A DNA stretch of 34,720 nt from JAWWPY01 sp964412845 (lineage in GTDB: Bacteria; Actinomycetota; Actinomycetes; Streptosporangiales; Streptosporangiaceae), in contig CAYPQM010000068.1 in the NCBI GenBank assembly GCA_964412845.1, positions 1 to 34,720 of the forward strand, given 5' to 3'. The first letter of the stretch is position 1; each line of letters begins with the position of its first letter. The translations under genes were made by a program, and so were the position numbers. Shown one piece after another: positions 1 to 7,704 of the stretch. A model generated the notes under the pieces. That model searched no databases. It was not told the origin of the DNA and was given only the letters and a program-made list of their open reading frames with translations.

Positions 1-1077
1 AGCCCGTCCCAGGCTGCCCCGCCGGGCGGTCGCCGTATCCGCGACAGCACCCAGGTCCACCGCGAAAAGGTCATCCACTTCGGCCTGCCCAGCCGGGGTG
101 GACAAGGCCCGGACCGTGCCCACCAGCCATCCAGGCAGATCAGCGCACGCCGCGCGCAGCGTGATCCGCTCGCCTCCGGCCAGCACCCACGGCTCGCTGG
201 GACGCTGGCCGATGGCCGCCGCGTCCTGCAGGCCGACCACCGCGTTCGAGTAGTCCAGCAGCGCCCGGCTCATCGTGGCCGCGTCGGCGGACTCGGCGTC
301 GCCCAGGGACAGCGCGGCGCCCAGCGCGACCGGGTCAGCCAGCAGGGTCAGCGGCTGGCCGGGCGCCCGGACCTCCACGGCCAGCAGGGTGCACGCCGCG
401 ACCAGTGCGGGGTCGACCTGATCGATGACCGGCAGCGGGCCGTCGAGCCGGTTGGCGATCAGCACACCCTCGTCGCTGGTCACGAGCACCGCGCCGATCG
501 GCACCCCGGCTCCGCGCAGGCTGCGTAGCTGGTCGGCGGCCCCGGCGTAGCCCAGGCCGGGCGGAACCACGGCGATCACCGGCCGCCCGGCAGCGGCGGC
601 GGAAGGCCCGGACGCCGATGACCCGGACTCAGCCGACCTGAACCCGGAACGCCCGGACCCCGAAGGCCCGGACCCCGAAGACCCGGACCCAGCCAGCCCG
701 GACCCGTAACGACCGGACTTGCCGGGCGGCTGGCCGGGGTGATCCAGCCACAGCGGGACTCCGACGCACGCGCCCATCCCGCCCGGTGTGGCCACCCCGG
801 CCACGAGCAGGTGCAGCCGCCCGGTCGGCGGCGGGACATCCGGGACCGTCAACGTCGTGGTGTCCACCGCGCGCAGCGGCGCGACCCGGGCCTCGTCGAC
901 CGGCACGCCGAGCCGCCGCTCGATCCGGCGCACCAGGGCCGCGGCGCCGCGCAGCGAGTCGGCCGACCCCTTGCGGCCCCGGGTCGGCAGCCGGTCGGCG
1001 CCGAGCAGCCGGCCATCGGCCAGCAGCACCACCTCGGTCGTCGCATTGCCCACATCCACGCCCGCGACGACCGTCAC
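1..1077 (-). CDS. Diol/glycerol dehydratase reactivase large subunit (DdrA-like), C-terminal part beyond window
   Basis: This is an ATP-dependent chaperone-like factor that exchanges damaged for intact adenosylcobalamin on B12-dependent diol dehydratase. The frame from GTG at 1077 stays open to the window edge and gives the first 359 of roughly 610 residues. The N-terminus VTVVAGVDVGNATTEVVL is the ASKHA nucleotide-binding phosphate-1 loop typical of DdrA/DhaF. A TPGG motif and GVLIANRLDGPLPVIDQVD follow, as in Klebsiella DdrA. Residues about 120-160 are an unusual Gly/Ser-rich insert encoded by a 15-bp tandem repeat. The start lies 6 nt after the stop of the small dehydratase subunit, with no clear Shine-Dalgarno sequence, so translation is probably coupled. 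The family call is strong. Whether a small reactivase subunit (DdrB) follows is outside the window. Confidence 0.9.
   Translation of the reverse strand, partial: MTVVAGVDVGNATTEVVLLADGRLLGADRLPTRGRKGSADSLRGAAALVRRIERRLGVPVDEARVAPLRAVDTTTLTVPDVPPPTGRLHLLVAGVATPGGMGACVGVPLWLDHPGQPPGKSGRYGSGLAGSGSSGSGPSGSGRSGFRSAESGSSASGPSAAAAGRPVIAVVPPGLGYAGAADQLRSLRGAGVPIGAVLVTSDEGVLIANRLDGPLPVIDQVDPALVAACTLLAVEVRAPGQPLTLLADPVALGAALSLGDAESADAATMSRALLDYSNAVVGLQDAAAIGQRPSEPWVLAGGERITLRAACADLPGWLVGTVRALSTPAGQAEVDDLFAVDLGAVADTATARRGSLGRA
607..711. repeat. 15-bp minisatellite inside the reactivase gene
   Basis: Seven diverged 15-bp units, each starting near cccggacc or a variant, lie head to tail at 607-621, 622-636 and so on to 697-711. 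The unit is a multiple of three, so the frame stays open. On the coding (minus) strand each unit encodes an SGxxG-like pentapeptide, giving a flexible Gly/Ser linker. Confidence 0.8.
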
Positions 1078-1083
1078 GGGTCG

Positions 1084-1446
1084 TTACCCGGCCAGGCCAC
1101 GGCGGGCATAGACCTCCGCGGCCTCGGTCAGCAGGGCGGCGCAGCGCGGCAGGCCGCGTCCGGCCAGCGACTCGGCCAGCGCGGTGAGCTGCTCCGGCGT
1201 GGACCGGTGCGGCCGCAACGCCTCGTAGATGGCCAGCACCTCATCGTCCGGCAGCAGGGTCAGCTCCGCGGCCCGGCGCAGGTTCCCGGCCAGCTGCGGG
1301 TTACCGTGCGCCTGGGCCACCGACGCCTGACGGTCCAACGTCTCGGGATGGATCCGCAGGTCAGGCAAGGAAACCTCGCCCCGCCGGACGGCGTCGAGGG
1401 TGAGCTCGCCGACCGGCTTGCCGGACAGCGAGCGAGTCTCAGTCAT
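1084..1446 (-). CDS. Diol/glycerol dehydratase small subunit (PduE/DhaB3-like)
   Basis: This is the gamma subunit of the adenosylcobalamin-dependent diol dehydratase, 120 residues. Recognisable family blocks are LSGKPVGELTLDAVRRGEV, then RIHPETLDRQASVA, NLRRAAELTLLPDDEVLAIYEALRP (residues about 57-81) and a C-terminal helix ending in LLTEAAEVYARRGL. Compared with Klebsiella PduE (about 173 residues) the first 45 or so residues are absent. In Pdu enzymes these carry the encapsulation peptide, so the length is closer to the non-compartment glycerol dehydratase small subunit. The ATG overlaps the stop of the fused large/medium subunit as ATGA (1443-1446), and AAAGGG lies 6-11 nt upstream, both signs of translational coupling in one operon. 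Confidence 0.92.
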   Translation of the reverse strand: MTETRSLSGKPVGELTLDAVRRGEVSLPDLRIHPETLDRQASVAQAHGNPQLAGNLRRAAELTLLPDDEVLAIYEALRPHRSTPEQLTALAESLAGRGLPRCAALLTEAAEVYARRGLAG

Positions 1447-3689
1447 CGCAGCCCTTTCATGGACAGTTCCTCCGCTGGCGATCCGGCCCGCACCCAGGCC
1501 CGCTCCAGCGCCATCAGCGCGATCACCGTGGTGTGATAACGCGCTTCGATCGCCTCGTCGGTGTAGGGATTGCGGGCCGGGTCGGGAGTGGCGCCCTTGG
1601 CGTGCCGCGCGGCGTTCGCGCCGAGCAGCCGGTAGAGCTCCGGGGTGACCGCCGGGGCGACGGAGTACAGCTCAAGGTTGGCCAGCGGCGACAGATCCCG
1701 GCGGTGGATGAGCGCGGTCCCTTTGCCTTGCAGGCCGATGCCGATTCCCGAGCCGGCCAGCCGGGCGGCCGCGAGGCCGATCCGGCCCAGGTCGACGGTG
1801 TTGTTGAAGCGCACCACCCGGCCGGCGCAGCCCTCCTCCTCCAGCCCGGCCAGCAGTTCGCCCAGCACGTCGGGAACGGAGAGCCCGGACAGGCAGCGCC
1901 AGACATCCCGGCCGACCGCCGGGGAGACCCCGATCACCACGTCGCGCGGATCCTGGCCGGCCTGGGCCGGCCCGGCCGCGGCCAGCAGCGGGACGGCGGC
2001 GAGCGCCTGCTCGGCCCGCAGGTCGTCCACCCCGCGGGCCTGCCGGATCTCGTCGATCTCCCGCTGCCGCTGCGCCGATGGCCGGTAGCCGGTGCCTGGG
2101 CCTGCGTAGTCATTGGGGTCGGTGACCAGGGACAGGACCCGCAGCTGCTCATCGAAGATGGCGGATGTCTGCAGGTAGTCGCCGGCCAGCCGGGCCCTGG
2201 TCATCTCGACCACCCGCTCCGCCTCCGCCTCGTACCCGGTCTCGTCCAGGGCCGCGACGATGTCGACGACGGTCAGGCCGCCTTCCCGGATCGCGTGCGC
2301 CGCGGCGACCACGGCCAGCGTGTCGGTCTCGCCCAGGTCCTTCGACCCGGCCGCGTCGACGGCCAGTTCCACGTGCTCGTCGCTGAAGTCGGCCAGCCCG
2401 AGATGGGCGTACACGGCCCGGCAGGCCAGCGCCGCATCGCGGCGCAGCTCCCCGATCCGGGCGGCGGGCACGGTCCGCAGGCCGCCGTCGATGCCCCAGT
2501 CCCGCTGCATGGCCAGGAAGTCGTCGATGTCCTCGGCGTTGAAGTTGCTCGGCCCGAACATGTTGTCGTAGCGCTGGATGCTGCCGAACCCGCTGAACAC
2601 GAAGTCGGAGCCGGCCAGCACGATCGGCAGCGTGCGCGACGTGCGTCGCATGTCCGACTCGCTCATCAGGGCATCGTTGCCGGAGCAGGACTCCAGGTTG
2701 CGCATCATGACCATGACGTTCTCCGCCATGAGCTCCCGCAGCCCACCCGGAACCGAGGCGGCGACGCTCGCGCCGTCGATGCCGCCGTTCTGCACGCCCT
2801 GGGCGCCGATCGCGCGGGCCAGGGCGACACAGCGGGCCTCCAGGTACAGCATGGACTTGCGCTCGGCCCCGGCCATCAGCACTTCCGCGCCGGCCCCGGA
2901 GGAGACCCGCATCTTCATGCCACGCGACGCGTAGGCGGAGGTCAGGAACGCCTTCGACCAGGGCGTGTCGTCGCCATCGGTGAAAACCTGCTCGGTGCCG
3001 TACAGCGACACGGTCTCGGCATAGGAGGTGAGCCCGCGCATGCCCAGTTCGAGTTCCAGGGCTTCCTCCACCGAGCACTGGATAAGCACGCCCTGCGCGG
3101 CTACCGCGGCCCCGATCAGGCAGGCCACCGCGTTGCTGGGCGCGTCCCCGAGCACCGGGACGGTCGTCTCGATCTCCCGGAACCCGAACGCGGCGGCGGT
3201 CGCGGAGTCCGCGGCGAGCAGCAGCGGGTCATCGAGCCGGTTGGTGACATGCGCCTGGTTGCCCGGCGTGCGCCTGGCTCGCAGCTTGGCCATGGCCATG
3301 CCCAGCTCGGGCGGCGTGAGCAGGGCCAGGACCCGCGCGAGCTTGGCCGGCGTGGCGCCCCCGCTGAGCCTGATCACCTCCGCCCGGGGCACGCCAGGAT
3401 CGACGGCGAGCCGGGCGAACTGCACATCGGTCAGCGCCATCGCCTCGGGGGCCGCGGCCAGGTCGAGGCCGTGCCGGGCGATGTAGGCGTCGATCGAGTC
3501 GAAGTCGGCGGCCGGCACGCCGTCCATCTCGACCACCTGGCCATCGGAGATGACCAGGCCGGGTTCAGGGTCATGCGGCGAGCGCAGGGCGATGAGACCG
3601 AGGTCGGCGTCCTCCACGGCGAAGCCGTCGAGGTTCACCCGCTGCCGGTCCATGAACCGGATCCGTCCCACCGGCTGCTCACTGCTCAT
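1443..3689 (-). CDS. Fused large+medium subunit of B12-dependent diol/glycerol dehydratase
   Basis: This protein converts 1,2-propanediol to propionaldehyde, or glycerol to 3-hydroxypropionaldehyde, by adenosylcobalamin radical chemistry. It has 748 residues. Residues 1 to about 538 match the PduC/DhaB1 large subunit (RVNLDGFAVED, RARRTPGNQAHVTN, IQCSVEEALELELGM, YGTEQVFTDGDDTPWSKAF, NDYAGPGTGYRP). A linker of about 43 residues rich in Ala/Gln follows. Residues from about 582 match the PduD/DhaB2 medium subunit (VVIGVSPA, GSGIGIGLQGKGTALIHRRD, LELYSVAPAVTPELYRLLGANAA). In enteric bacteria these are separate genes. The ATG at 3689 is preferred because GGGAGGAG sits just upstream. An in-frame GTG at 3770 would add 27 repeat-encoded residues without a ribosome-binding site. 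The gene ends in an ATGA overlap with the small subunit. Substrate choice between propanediol and glycerol cannot be read by eye. Confidence 0.93.
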   Translation of the reverse strand: MSSEQPVGRIRFMDRQRVNLDGFAVEDADLGLIALRSPHDPEPGLVISDGQVVEMDGVPAADFDSIDAYIARHGLDLAAAPEAMALTDVQFARLAVDPGVPRAEVIRLSGGATPAKLARVLALLTPPELGMAMAKLRARRTPGNQAHVTNRLDDPLLLAADSATAAAFGFREIETTVPVLGDAPSNAVACLIGAAVAAQGVLIQCSVEEALELELGMRGLTSYAETVSLYGTEQVFTDGDDTPWSKAFLTSAYASRGMKMRVSSGAGAEVLMAGAERKSMLYLEARCVALARAIGAQGVQNGGIDGASVAASVPGGLRELMAENVMVMMRNLESCSGNDALMSESDMRRTSRTLPIVLAGSDFVFSGFGSIQRYDNMFGPSNFNAEDIDDFLAMQRDWGIDGGLRTVPAARIGELRRDAALACRAVYAHLGLADFSDEHVELAVDAAGSKDLGETDTLAVVAAAHAIREGGLTVVDIVAALDETGYEAEAERVVEMTRARLAGDYLQTSAIFDEQLRVLSLVTDPNDYAGPGTGYRPSAQRQREIDEIRQARGVDDLRAEQALAAVPLLAAAGPAQAGQDPRDVVIGVSPAVGRDVWRCLSGLSVPDVLGELLAGLEEEGCAGRVVRFNNTVDLGRIGLAAARLAGSGIGIGLQGKGTALIHRRDLSPLANLELYSVAPAVTPELYRLLGANAARHAKGATPDPARNPYTDEAIEARYHTTVIALMALERAWVRAGSPAEELSMKGLR

Positions 3690-3702
3690 CGGCGCTCCTC
3701 CC

Positions 3703-3745
3703 TGCTCACCTGCGGCTTCCTGCTCACCTGCGGCTTCCTGCTCAC
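3703..3745. repeat. 18-bp tandem repeat before the dehydratase start
   Basis: The 18-bp unit tgctcacctgcggcttcc occurs twice exactly (3703-3720 and 3721-3738) followed by its first 7 bases. It occupies the gap between the GntR stop and the dehydratase ribosome-binding site. It is in frame, so an upstream GTG could be read through it, but that reading is not favoured. Confidence 0.75.
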
Positions 3746-3778
3746 TGCGCACCCCCGGTTCGCTGCTCACGGCCGGGC

Positions 3779-4588
3779 TCAGATCGCCTGCTGCGAGCGC
3801 AGCTCGATAACCCCGCCACGGGCCGGCGCGGTACGCGCCACGCCGCCCTGACCGGGGGTCCGCACCACTATCCGGGTGCGGTCCGCGCGGAACAGGTCGT
3901 GCGAGAACTCGATCGGCTCACCGTCGGCGTCCGTGGTGGTCCTGGTGATGGCCAGCAGTGGCGCGCCGGCCGGCACGTCGAGGATCATCGCCTCATCCGG
4001 CGAGGCGGCTACCACCTCGATCCGCTCGACCGCCTCCTCCGGCTGCGTCCCGAAGTGCTCGTCGAGCAGTTCGTAGACCGAGCCGCCGAGTGGCAGTTCA
4101 AGCAGGCCGGGAAAGCGGTCCGCGGGCAGCATGGCGTGCTCCACCGAGATCGGGATCGCGTCGGCGAGCCTGATCCGCACCAGGTCGACGACGAGATCGC
4201 CGTGCCGCAGATGCAGCGCCTGGGCGGTCGGCTCATCCGCGCCGGACAGCCGGGCGCTCATCACCCGGGTGCCGGCCACCACCCCCTGGCTGCGCAGCAG
4301 CGCCGGCACCCCGACCACCCGGGACAGGTCGCGCTCGATCTTGTCCCGGCTCACGAAGGTCCCCCCGCCGCGTCCCGGAATGCGCCGGACCAGGCCGCTG
4401 TCCTCAAGCACCGCGAGCGCCTGGCGCAGCGTCGCCCGGCTGACCCCCAGCTCAGCCGCGAGCGCACGCTCAGCACCGAGCCGCTGCCCGGGACGCAGCC
4501 GCCCGGCGGAGATCCGCTCGGCCAGGACCCGCCGCACATCTTCCGGGGTGCGCCCGGTGACCCGGGGCGAGCCCCCGTCTCCAGCCAT
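3779..4588 (-). CDS. GntR-family regulator, HutC/UTRA type
   Basis: Transcriptional regulator of 269 residues. The N-terminal winged helix-turn-helix (about residues 12-80) shows the GntR pattern: LRPGQRLGAERALAAELGVS, then RATLRQALAVLEDSGLV and the wing GRGGGTFVS. Residues about 95-250 fit the UTRA effector domain (LVVDLVRIRLADAIPISVEHAMLP, LLAITRTTTDADGEPIEFS), which in HutC relatives binds small metabolites. It lies inside the microcompartment operon, its ATG overlapping the stop of the dehydrogenase gene by one base. Its likely target is the palindrome at 11859-11873 at the operon start, and its effector is probably an operon substrate or intermediate. Both points are inferences. Confidence 0.9.
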   Translation of the reverse strand: MAGDGGSPRVTGRTPEDVRRVLAERISAGRLRPGQRLGAERALAAELGVSRATLRQALAVLEDSGLVRRIPGRGGGTFVSRDKIERDLSRVVGVPALLRSQGVVAGTRVMSARLSGADEPTAQALHLRHGDLVVDLVRIRLADAIPISVEHAMLPADRFPGLLELPLGGSVYELLDEHFGTQPEEAVERIEVVAASPDEAMILDVPAGAPLLAITRTTTDADGEPIEFSHDLFRADRTRIVVRTPGQGGVARTAPARGGVIELRSQQAI

Positions 4589-5364
4589 CAGCCCTCCACG
4601 GCGTCCGGCGACTCCGGCAGCACCTGCCCGCCGTCGACCACGATCGTCTGCCCGGTGATGAACCCAGCCTCGTCGCTGGCCAGGAACAGCGCCGCGTGCC
4701 CGATCTCCTCGACGGTGCCGAGCCTGCGCAGCGGGATGGCCGCCGTCATCTGCCGGATGTAGCCTTCACCCAGATCGGCCAGCCCTTCGGTGAGGATGTT
4801 GCCGGGCAGCACCGCATTCACCGTGATGCCGCTGGGCGCGAGCTCGATGGCCGCCGTGCGCATGAAGCCCAGCTGCCCCGCCTTGCTGGCCCCGTAGTGC
4901 GACCAGCCGGGGAAGCCGGTGATCGGCCCGGTGATCGACGAGGTCAGGATGACCCGGCCCCGGCCGGACCGGGCCAGCGCAGGAATGCAGGCCTGTACCG
5001 ACAGCACGCAACCCGTCAAGTTGGTGCCGAACACCTGCGCGATGTCCTCGTCGGTCATGTCCACGAGCCGGCGCTCCGGGAAGATCCCGGCGTTCGCGCA
5101 GAGTATGTCTATCCCGCCGAGCCGCTCGTCAGCGGCGGCCGCGATCCGCTGGCAGTCCTCCCGCCGGGCCACATCGGCCAGCACGGACGAGACCTCCGCC
5201 CCGGCCTCGGACAATTCCGCGACGGTGGCCTTGGCGGCCGCTGCGTCCCGGCCGACGACGAGCACCCGGGCACCCGCGCCGGCGAACACGCTGGCGATGC
5301 CCTTGCCGATGCCCCGGGTCGCACCGGTGACCACGACGGCGCGGCCTGCTATGGATGTGAACAC
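4588..5364 (-). CDS. Short-chain dehydrogenase, probable 1-amino-2-propanol/aminoacetone dehydrogenase
   Basis: NAD(P)-dependent oxidoreductase of the classical SDR family, 258 residues. It has the cofactor motif TGATRGIG (13-20), NAG (91-93) and a catalytic set of Asn115, Ser143 (or Ser142), Tyr157 and Lys161 (SHYGASK), and it ends with the usual TGQTIVVDGG. An SDR in the equivalent RMM operon of Mycobacterium smegmatis interconverts aminoacetone and (S)-1-amino-2-propanol. That role is transferred here from gene context, since the SDR fold alone does not set the substrate. The start is GTG at 5364, with AAGGAAGGGG upstream. An 85-nt gap with short direct repeats separates it from the kinase gene. 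Confidence 0.85.
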   Translation of the reverse strand: MFTSIAGRAVVVTGATRGIGKGIASVFAGAGARVLVVGRDAAAAKATVAELSEAGAEVSSVLADVARREDCQRIAAAADERLGGIDILCANAGIFPERRLVDMTDEDIAQVFGTNLTGCVLSVQACIPALARSGRGRVILTSSITGPITGFPGWSHYGASKAGQLGFMRTAAIELAPSGITVNAVLPGNILTEGLADLGEGYIRQMTAAIPLRRLGTVEEIGHAALFLASDEAGFITGQTIVVDGGQVLPESPDAVEG

Positions 5365-5449
5365 GCTGTTCCCCTTCCTTTCGGTTCCCGGCTCAGCCCT
5401 GCTGGCTCAGGCCAGGCCGGCCCAGTTCGGTTAACTCAGCCCAGCCCGG

Positions 5450-6478
5450 TTAGCTCAATTGGGGCCGGCTCAGGTAAGCCTCGGCCAGATCACAGCTGTC
5501 CCGGGTGTAGCCCGCACCCAGCTCGCGGGCGATGTCCACCGCGCTGTGCGAGCCGATCCAGGCGACCAGCAGCAGCCGCCGGAGCAGGATGAACGTCCAG
5601 ATCTCCGCTTCGTCCGCGGCAGGCAGCCGCGCCGCCCGCCGGTATCCCGACAGCCAGCTGTCGATGAGGGCCGGCACGTGCGGCTCATGCTCGAAGAAGC
5701 TCACCGCTGTCCCCACGTCGTACAGGAACCAGCTGAACCCCGAGTCGTCGAAGTCGATGACGCTGACCGCGCCGTCGTCGACGATGAGGTTGGCCAGCCG
5801 GGTGTCCGCGTGCACCAGGCCGTACCGCTCCGGGGCATTGCCGAAGGCGGCGAGCCGGGCGGCCAGCGTGGCGTCCAGCCGCCCGAGCACGCCGCGCTCG
5901 GCCGGGCCGACCCCGATGCCGTCCTGCCAGCGTCCCCAGCGGGGCGCGGCACCGAACGCCGCGTCATAGTCCCAGTGGAACCGGGTGAACCAGGCCGGCC
6001 GCAGCCACTGCCTGGCGTGCGTGTGCATCCGGGCGGTGATCTCGCCCAGCTCGGCGAAGTGCGCGATGTCGCTGTCGGCCGGCTCGCTGCCGGGCAGGTA
6101 CTCGAAGCGCACGCAGTCGCGCTGTTCGCCGCTGGCCGGATCGGTGACCGACATGACGCGGCGGCCGTCCGGGGCGGGCAGCACCCGCGGGGTGCGCACA
6201 CCCGCCTCGGCCCGCAGCGCGTCCATCCAGGCCAGCTCAGACTCGATCTCCAGCCCGGTGTGGTAGCCGAGCCGGTGCACGCGCAGGATCGACGGCCCGT
6301 CGTCGGGGTCTTCGACCAGGTAGGTGGCGTTCTCCGAGACGTTGAGCAGGGTGACCGTGGCGGCCGGATGGCAGCCGTGGCGGCCGGCCGCCTGCCGGGC
6401 GCACCTGGTGACGCGGTCCAGGACGTCACCGCCGACCGACAGGTCATGGGCTGCTTCTGGTCCTTCACTCATGATCAC
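5450..6478 (-). CDS. APH-fold kinase, probable 1-amino-2-propanol kinase
   Basis: Phosphotransferase of the aminoglycoside/choline kinase fold, 342 residues. The catalytic loop is LVHADTRLAN (221-230) with Asp225 as base, followed by the metal-binding IDFDD (241-245). An N-lobe nucleotide-binding strand is visible at SENATYLVED. In the RMM microcompartment this enzyme phosphorylates aminopropanol, so that a PLP phospholyase can then release propionaldehyde, ammonia and phosphate. Resistance to aminoglycosides is an unlikely role, because the gene sits between a shell gene and the SDR in a tight operon. GTG at 6478 is 3 nt after the preceding stop (AAGGG upstream), and ATG at 6472 is an alternative. 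Confidence 0.87.
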   Translation of the reverse strand: MIMSEGPEAAHDLSVGGDVLDRVTRCARQAAGRHGCHPAATVTLLNVSENATYLVEDPDDGPSILRVHRLGYHTGLEIESELAWMDALRAEAGVRTPRVLPAPDGRRVMSVTDPASGEQRDCVRFEYLPGSEPADSDIAHFAELGEITARMHTHARQWLRPAWFTRFHWDYDAAFGAAPRWGRWQDGIGVGPAERGVLGRLDATLAARLAAFGNAPERYGLVHADTRLANLIVDDGAVSVIDFDDSGFSWFLYDVGTAVSFFEHEPHVPALIDSWLSGYRRAARLPAADEAEIWTFILLRRLLLVAWIGSHSAVDIARELGAGYTRDSCDLAEAYLSRPQLS

Positions 6479-6481
6479 GGC

Positions 6482-7174
6482 CTACCCTTGCTCGCGGCCC
6501 TCGACCTCGCCGAGGACATCAGCGATGGCGCGTTGGGCCCGCAGGATGTCCTCGGTGCGCCCGCTCAGGTAGATCCGGCCCGCCATCCCGATCATCGACA
6601 CGTCGACGAGAGTGACGCCGGGTGCGGTGCGTTCTGCTTCGTTGGCCGCGACCGCGGCGAACAACGCCGGGGTGACCTCGCAGACCAGCAGGGTCTCACC
6701 GGGGATGAGCATGGAACCGCTGCGGGTGCGGTTGATGATGACCGCCTGCCGGTCGGTCACGTCTTCGATGACATCGGTGAACAGGATCCGTGGCCGCAAC
6801 TGGTCCGTCGCGCTGGCCCGCAGGCCGGCCAGGATCGCCTGCCCGGCATGCTGCACGTCGGCCAGATCGGAGCCGTGCACCTCCAGCACACCGAACTGGC
6901 GCTCCACGAACAGGATGCCGGGCTCGACCGCTGGCACCGCGCGCAGCGCCAGGTCGGTGACCCGCTCGATGGCCAGGCCCGGCGCGACCTCCACGATGAG
7001 CGCGTGCTCGCCCTGCATGGGCGGGTAGCCGCGGGCGCGCGTCGGCGTCCCCAGGTACGCCGCGAACTGCCGCTGCAGATCCTGGACGAGCAGGTAGACC
7101 CGCAATTCCGGGGCGGGCGGCGAAGCTGGGCTCGCGGCCTGGCCAGCCGTCCGGCGCGCCGCCTTACTCGGCAC
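6482..7174 (-). CDS. Tandem BMC-domain shell protein (BMC-T), RMM type
   Basis: Microcompartment shell trimer subunit with two BMC domains in one chain, 230 residues. The first domain begins near LRVYLLVQDLQRQFAAYLGT and carries VERQFGVLEVHG. The second contains ILFTDVIEDVTDRQAVIINR, then GSMLIPGETLLVCEV and VDVSMIGMAGRIYLSG. BMC-T proteins form pseudohexamers and often carry a gated central pore for larger metabolites. About 24 residues rich in Ala/Pro precede the first domain. The GTG start at 7174 lies inside the end of the BMC-H gene (11-nt overlap) without an obvious ribosome-binding site, so the exact N-terminus is uncertain. Confidence 0.9.
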   Translation of the reverse strand: MPSKAARRTAGQAASPASPPAPELRVYLLVQDLQRQFAAYLGTPTRARGYPPMQGEHALIVEVAPGLAIERVTDLALRAVPAVEPGILFVERQFGVLEVHGSDLADVQHAGQAILAGLRASATDQLRPRILFTDVIEDVTDRQAVIINRTRSGSMLIPGETLLVCEVTPALFAAVAANEAERTAPGVTLVDVSMIGMAGRIYLSGRTEDILRAQRAIADVLGEVEGREQG

Positions 7175-7445
7175 GAATGGTGAAGTGCTTGGCGAGTTCC
7201 GCGTGCGGCCGCGGGATCACGTGCACGGACACCAGGTCACCGACGCTGGTCGCGGTCTCGGCACCCGCTTCCGTGGCGGCCTTGACCGCACCGACGTCCC
7301 CGACGATGGTGATCGACACCAGGCCGTCGCCCACATCCTCACGGCCGACGATCGTCACGTTCGCCGCCTTGACCATGGCATCCGCCGCCGCCAGCGCGGC
7401 CACGTACCCCTTTGTCTCGATCATTCCGATCGCGTTGTCAGCCAT
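7164..7445 (-). CDS. Hexameric BMC-domain shell protein (BMC-H)
   Basis: Main facet protein of the microcompartment shell, 93 residues with one BMC (Pfam00936-type) domain. It starts ADNAIGMIETKGYVAALAAADAM and continues KAANVTIVGREDVGDGLVSI, GDVGAVKAATEAG and a VIPRPH end, all classical for PduA/CcmK proteins. The pore-loop position that is Ser in PduA (GSG) is Asp here (GDG), which would put a ring of carboxylates around the sixfold pore. The gene overlaps BMC-P by 8 nt and the next BMC-T by 11 nt. Confidence 0.95.
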   Translation of the reverse strand: MADNAIGMIETKGYVAALAAADAMVKAANVTIVGREDVGDGLVSITIVGDVGAVKAATEAGAETATSVGDLVSVHVIPRPHAELAKHFTIRAE

Positions 7446-7704
7446 CGTGTTCTCCTGTTCTCACCGGGACATCTATCGATCCGACGATCAGCGCGTCGAT
7501 CGGCGGCGGCTTGCCGGGGAACCACGCCGCGGCGACGGAGCCCTGCGCGATGAGGACCCGCTCCCCGATGCCGCTGCCGAGCACGTCGAAGGCGACGAGC
7601 CGCTGGCCGGTGCCCTCCGCCTCCACTTCAAGGAAGGCACCTTTCGGGATCTCGGCCAGCCGGCGCGTGGACCACACGTTTCCGACCACCGTCGCGGTAA
7701 GCAT
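7438..7704 (-). CDS. Pentameric shell vertex protein (BMC-P, EutN/CcmL family)
   Basis: Caps the vertices of the icosahedral shell. The 88 residues open with MLTATVVGNVWSTRRL and contain LVAFDVLGSGIGERVLIAQGS, followed by AAAWFPGKPPPIDALIVGSID. This is the complete EutN/CcmL beta-barrel pattern, with the usual length of 85-100 residues. Its ATG shares one base with the stop of the upstream gene (TGATG at 7702-7706), and its end overlaps the BMC-H start, so expression is tightly coupled to the other shell genes. Confidence 0.95.
   Translation of the reverse strand: MLTATVVGNVWSTRRLAEIPKGAFLEVEAEGTGQRLVAFDVLGSGIGERVLIAQGSVAAAWFPGKPPPIDALIVGSIDVPVRTGEHDG

Noticed and set aside
1533..3851. 772-residue plus-strand frame opposite the dehydratase genes
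   Set aside because: It is the antisense shadow of a clearly recognised gene in high-GC DNA; composition is Arg/Gly/His-rich without family motifs.
5450..6478. APH-fold gene as an antibiotic resistance gene
   Set aside because: Context inside an RMM-type operon points to amino-alcohol phosphorylation; nothing supports drug modification.
5459..7183. 574-residue plus-strand frame opposite the kinase and BMC-T genes
   Set aside because: Antisense shadow of two well-supported genes, without recognisable domains.
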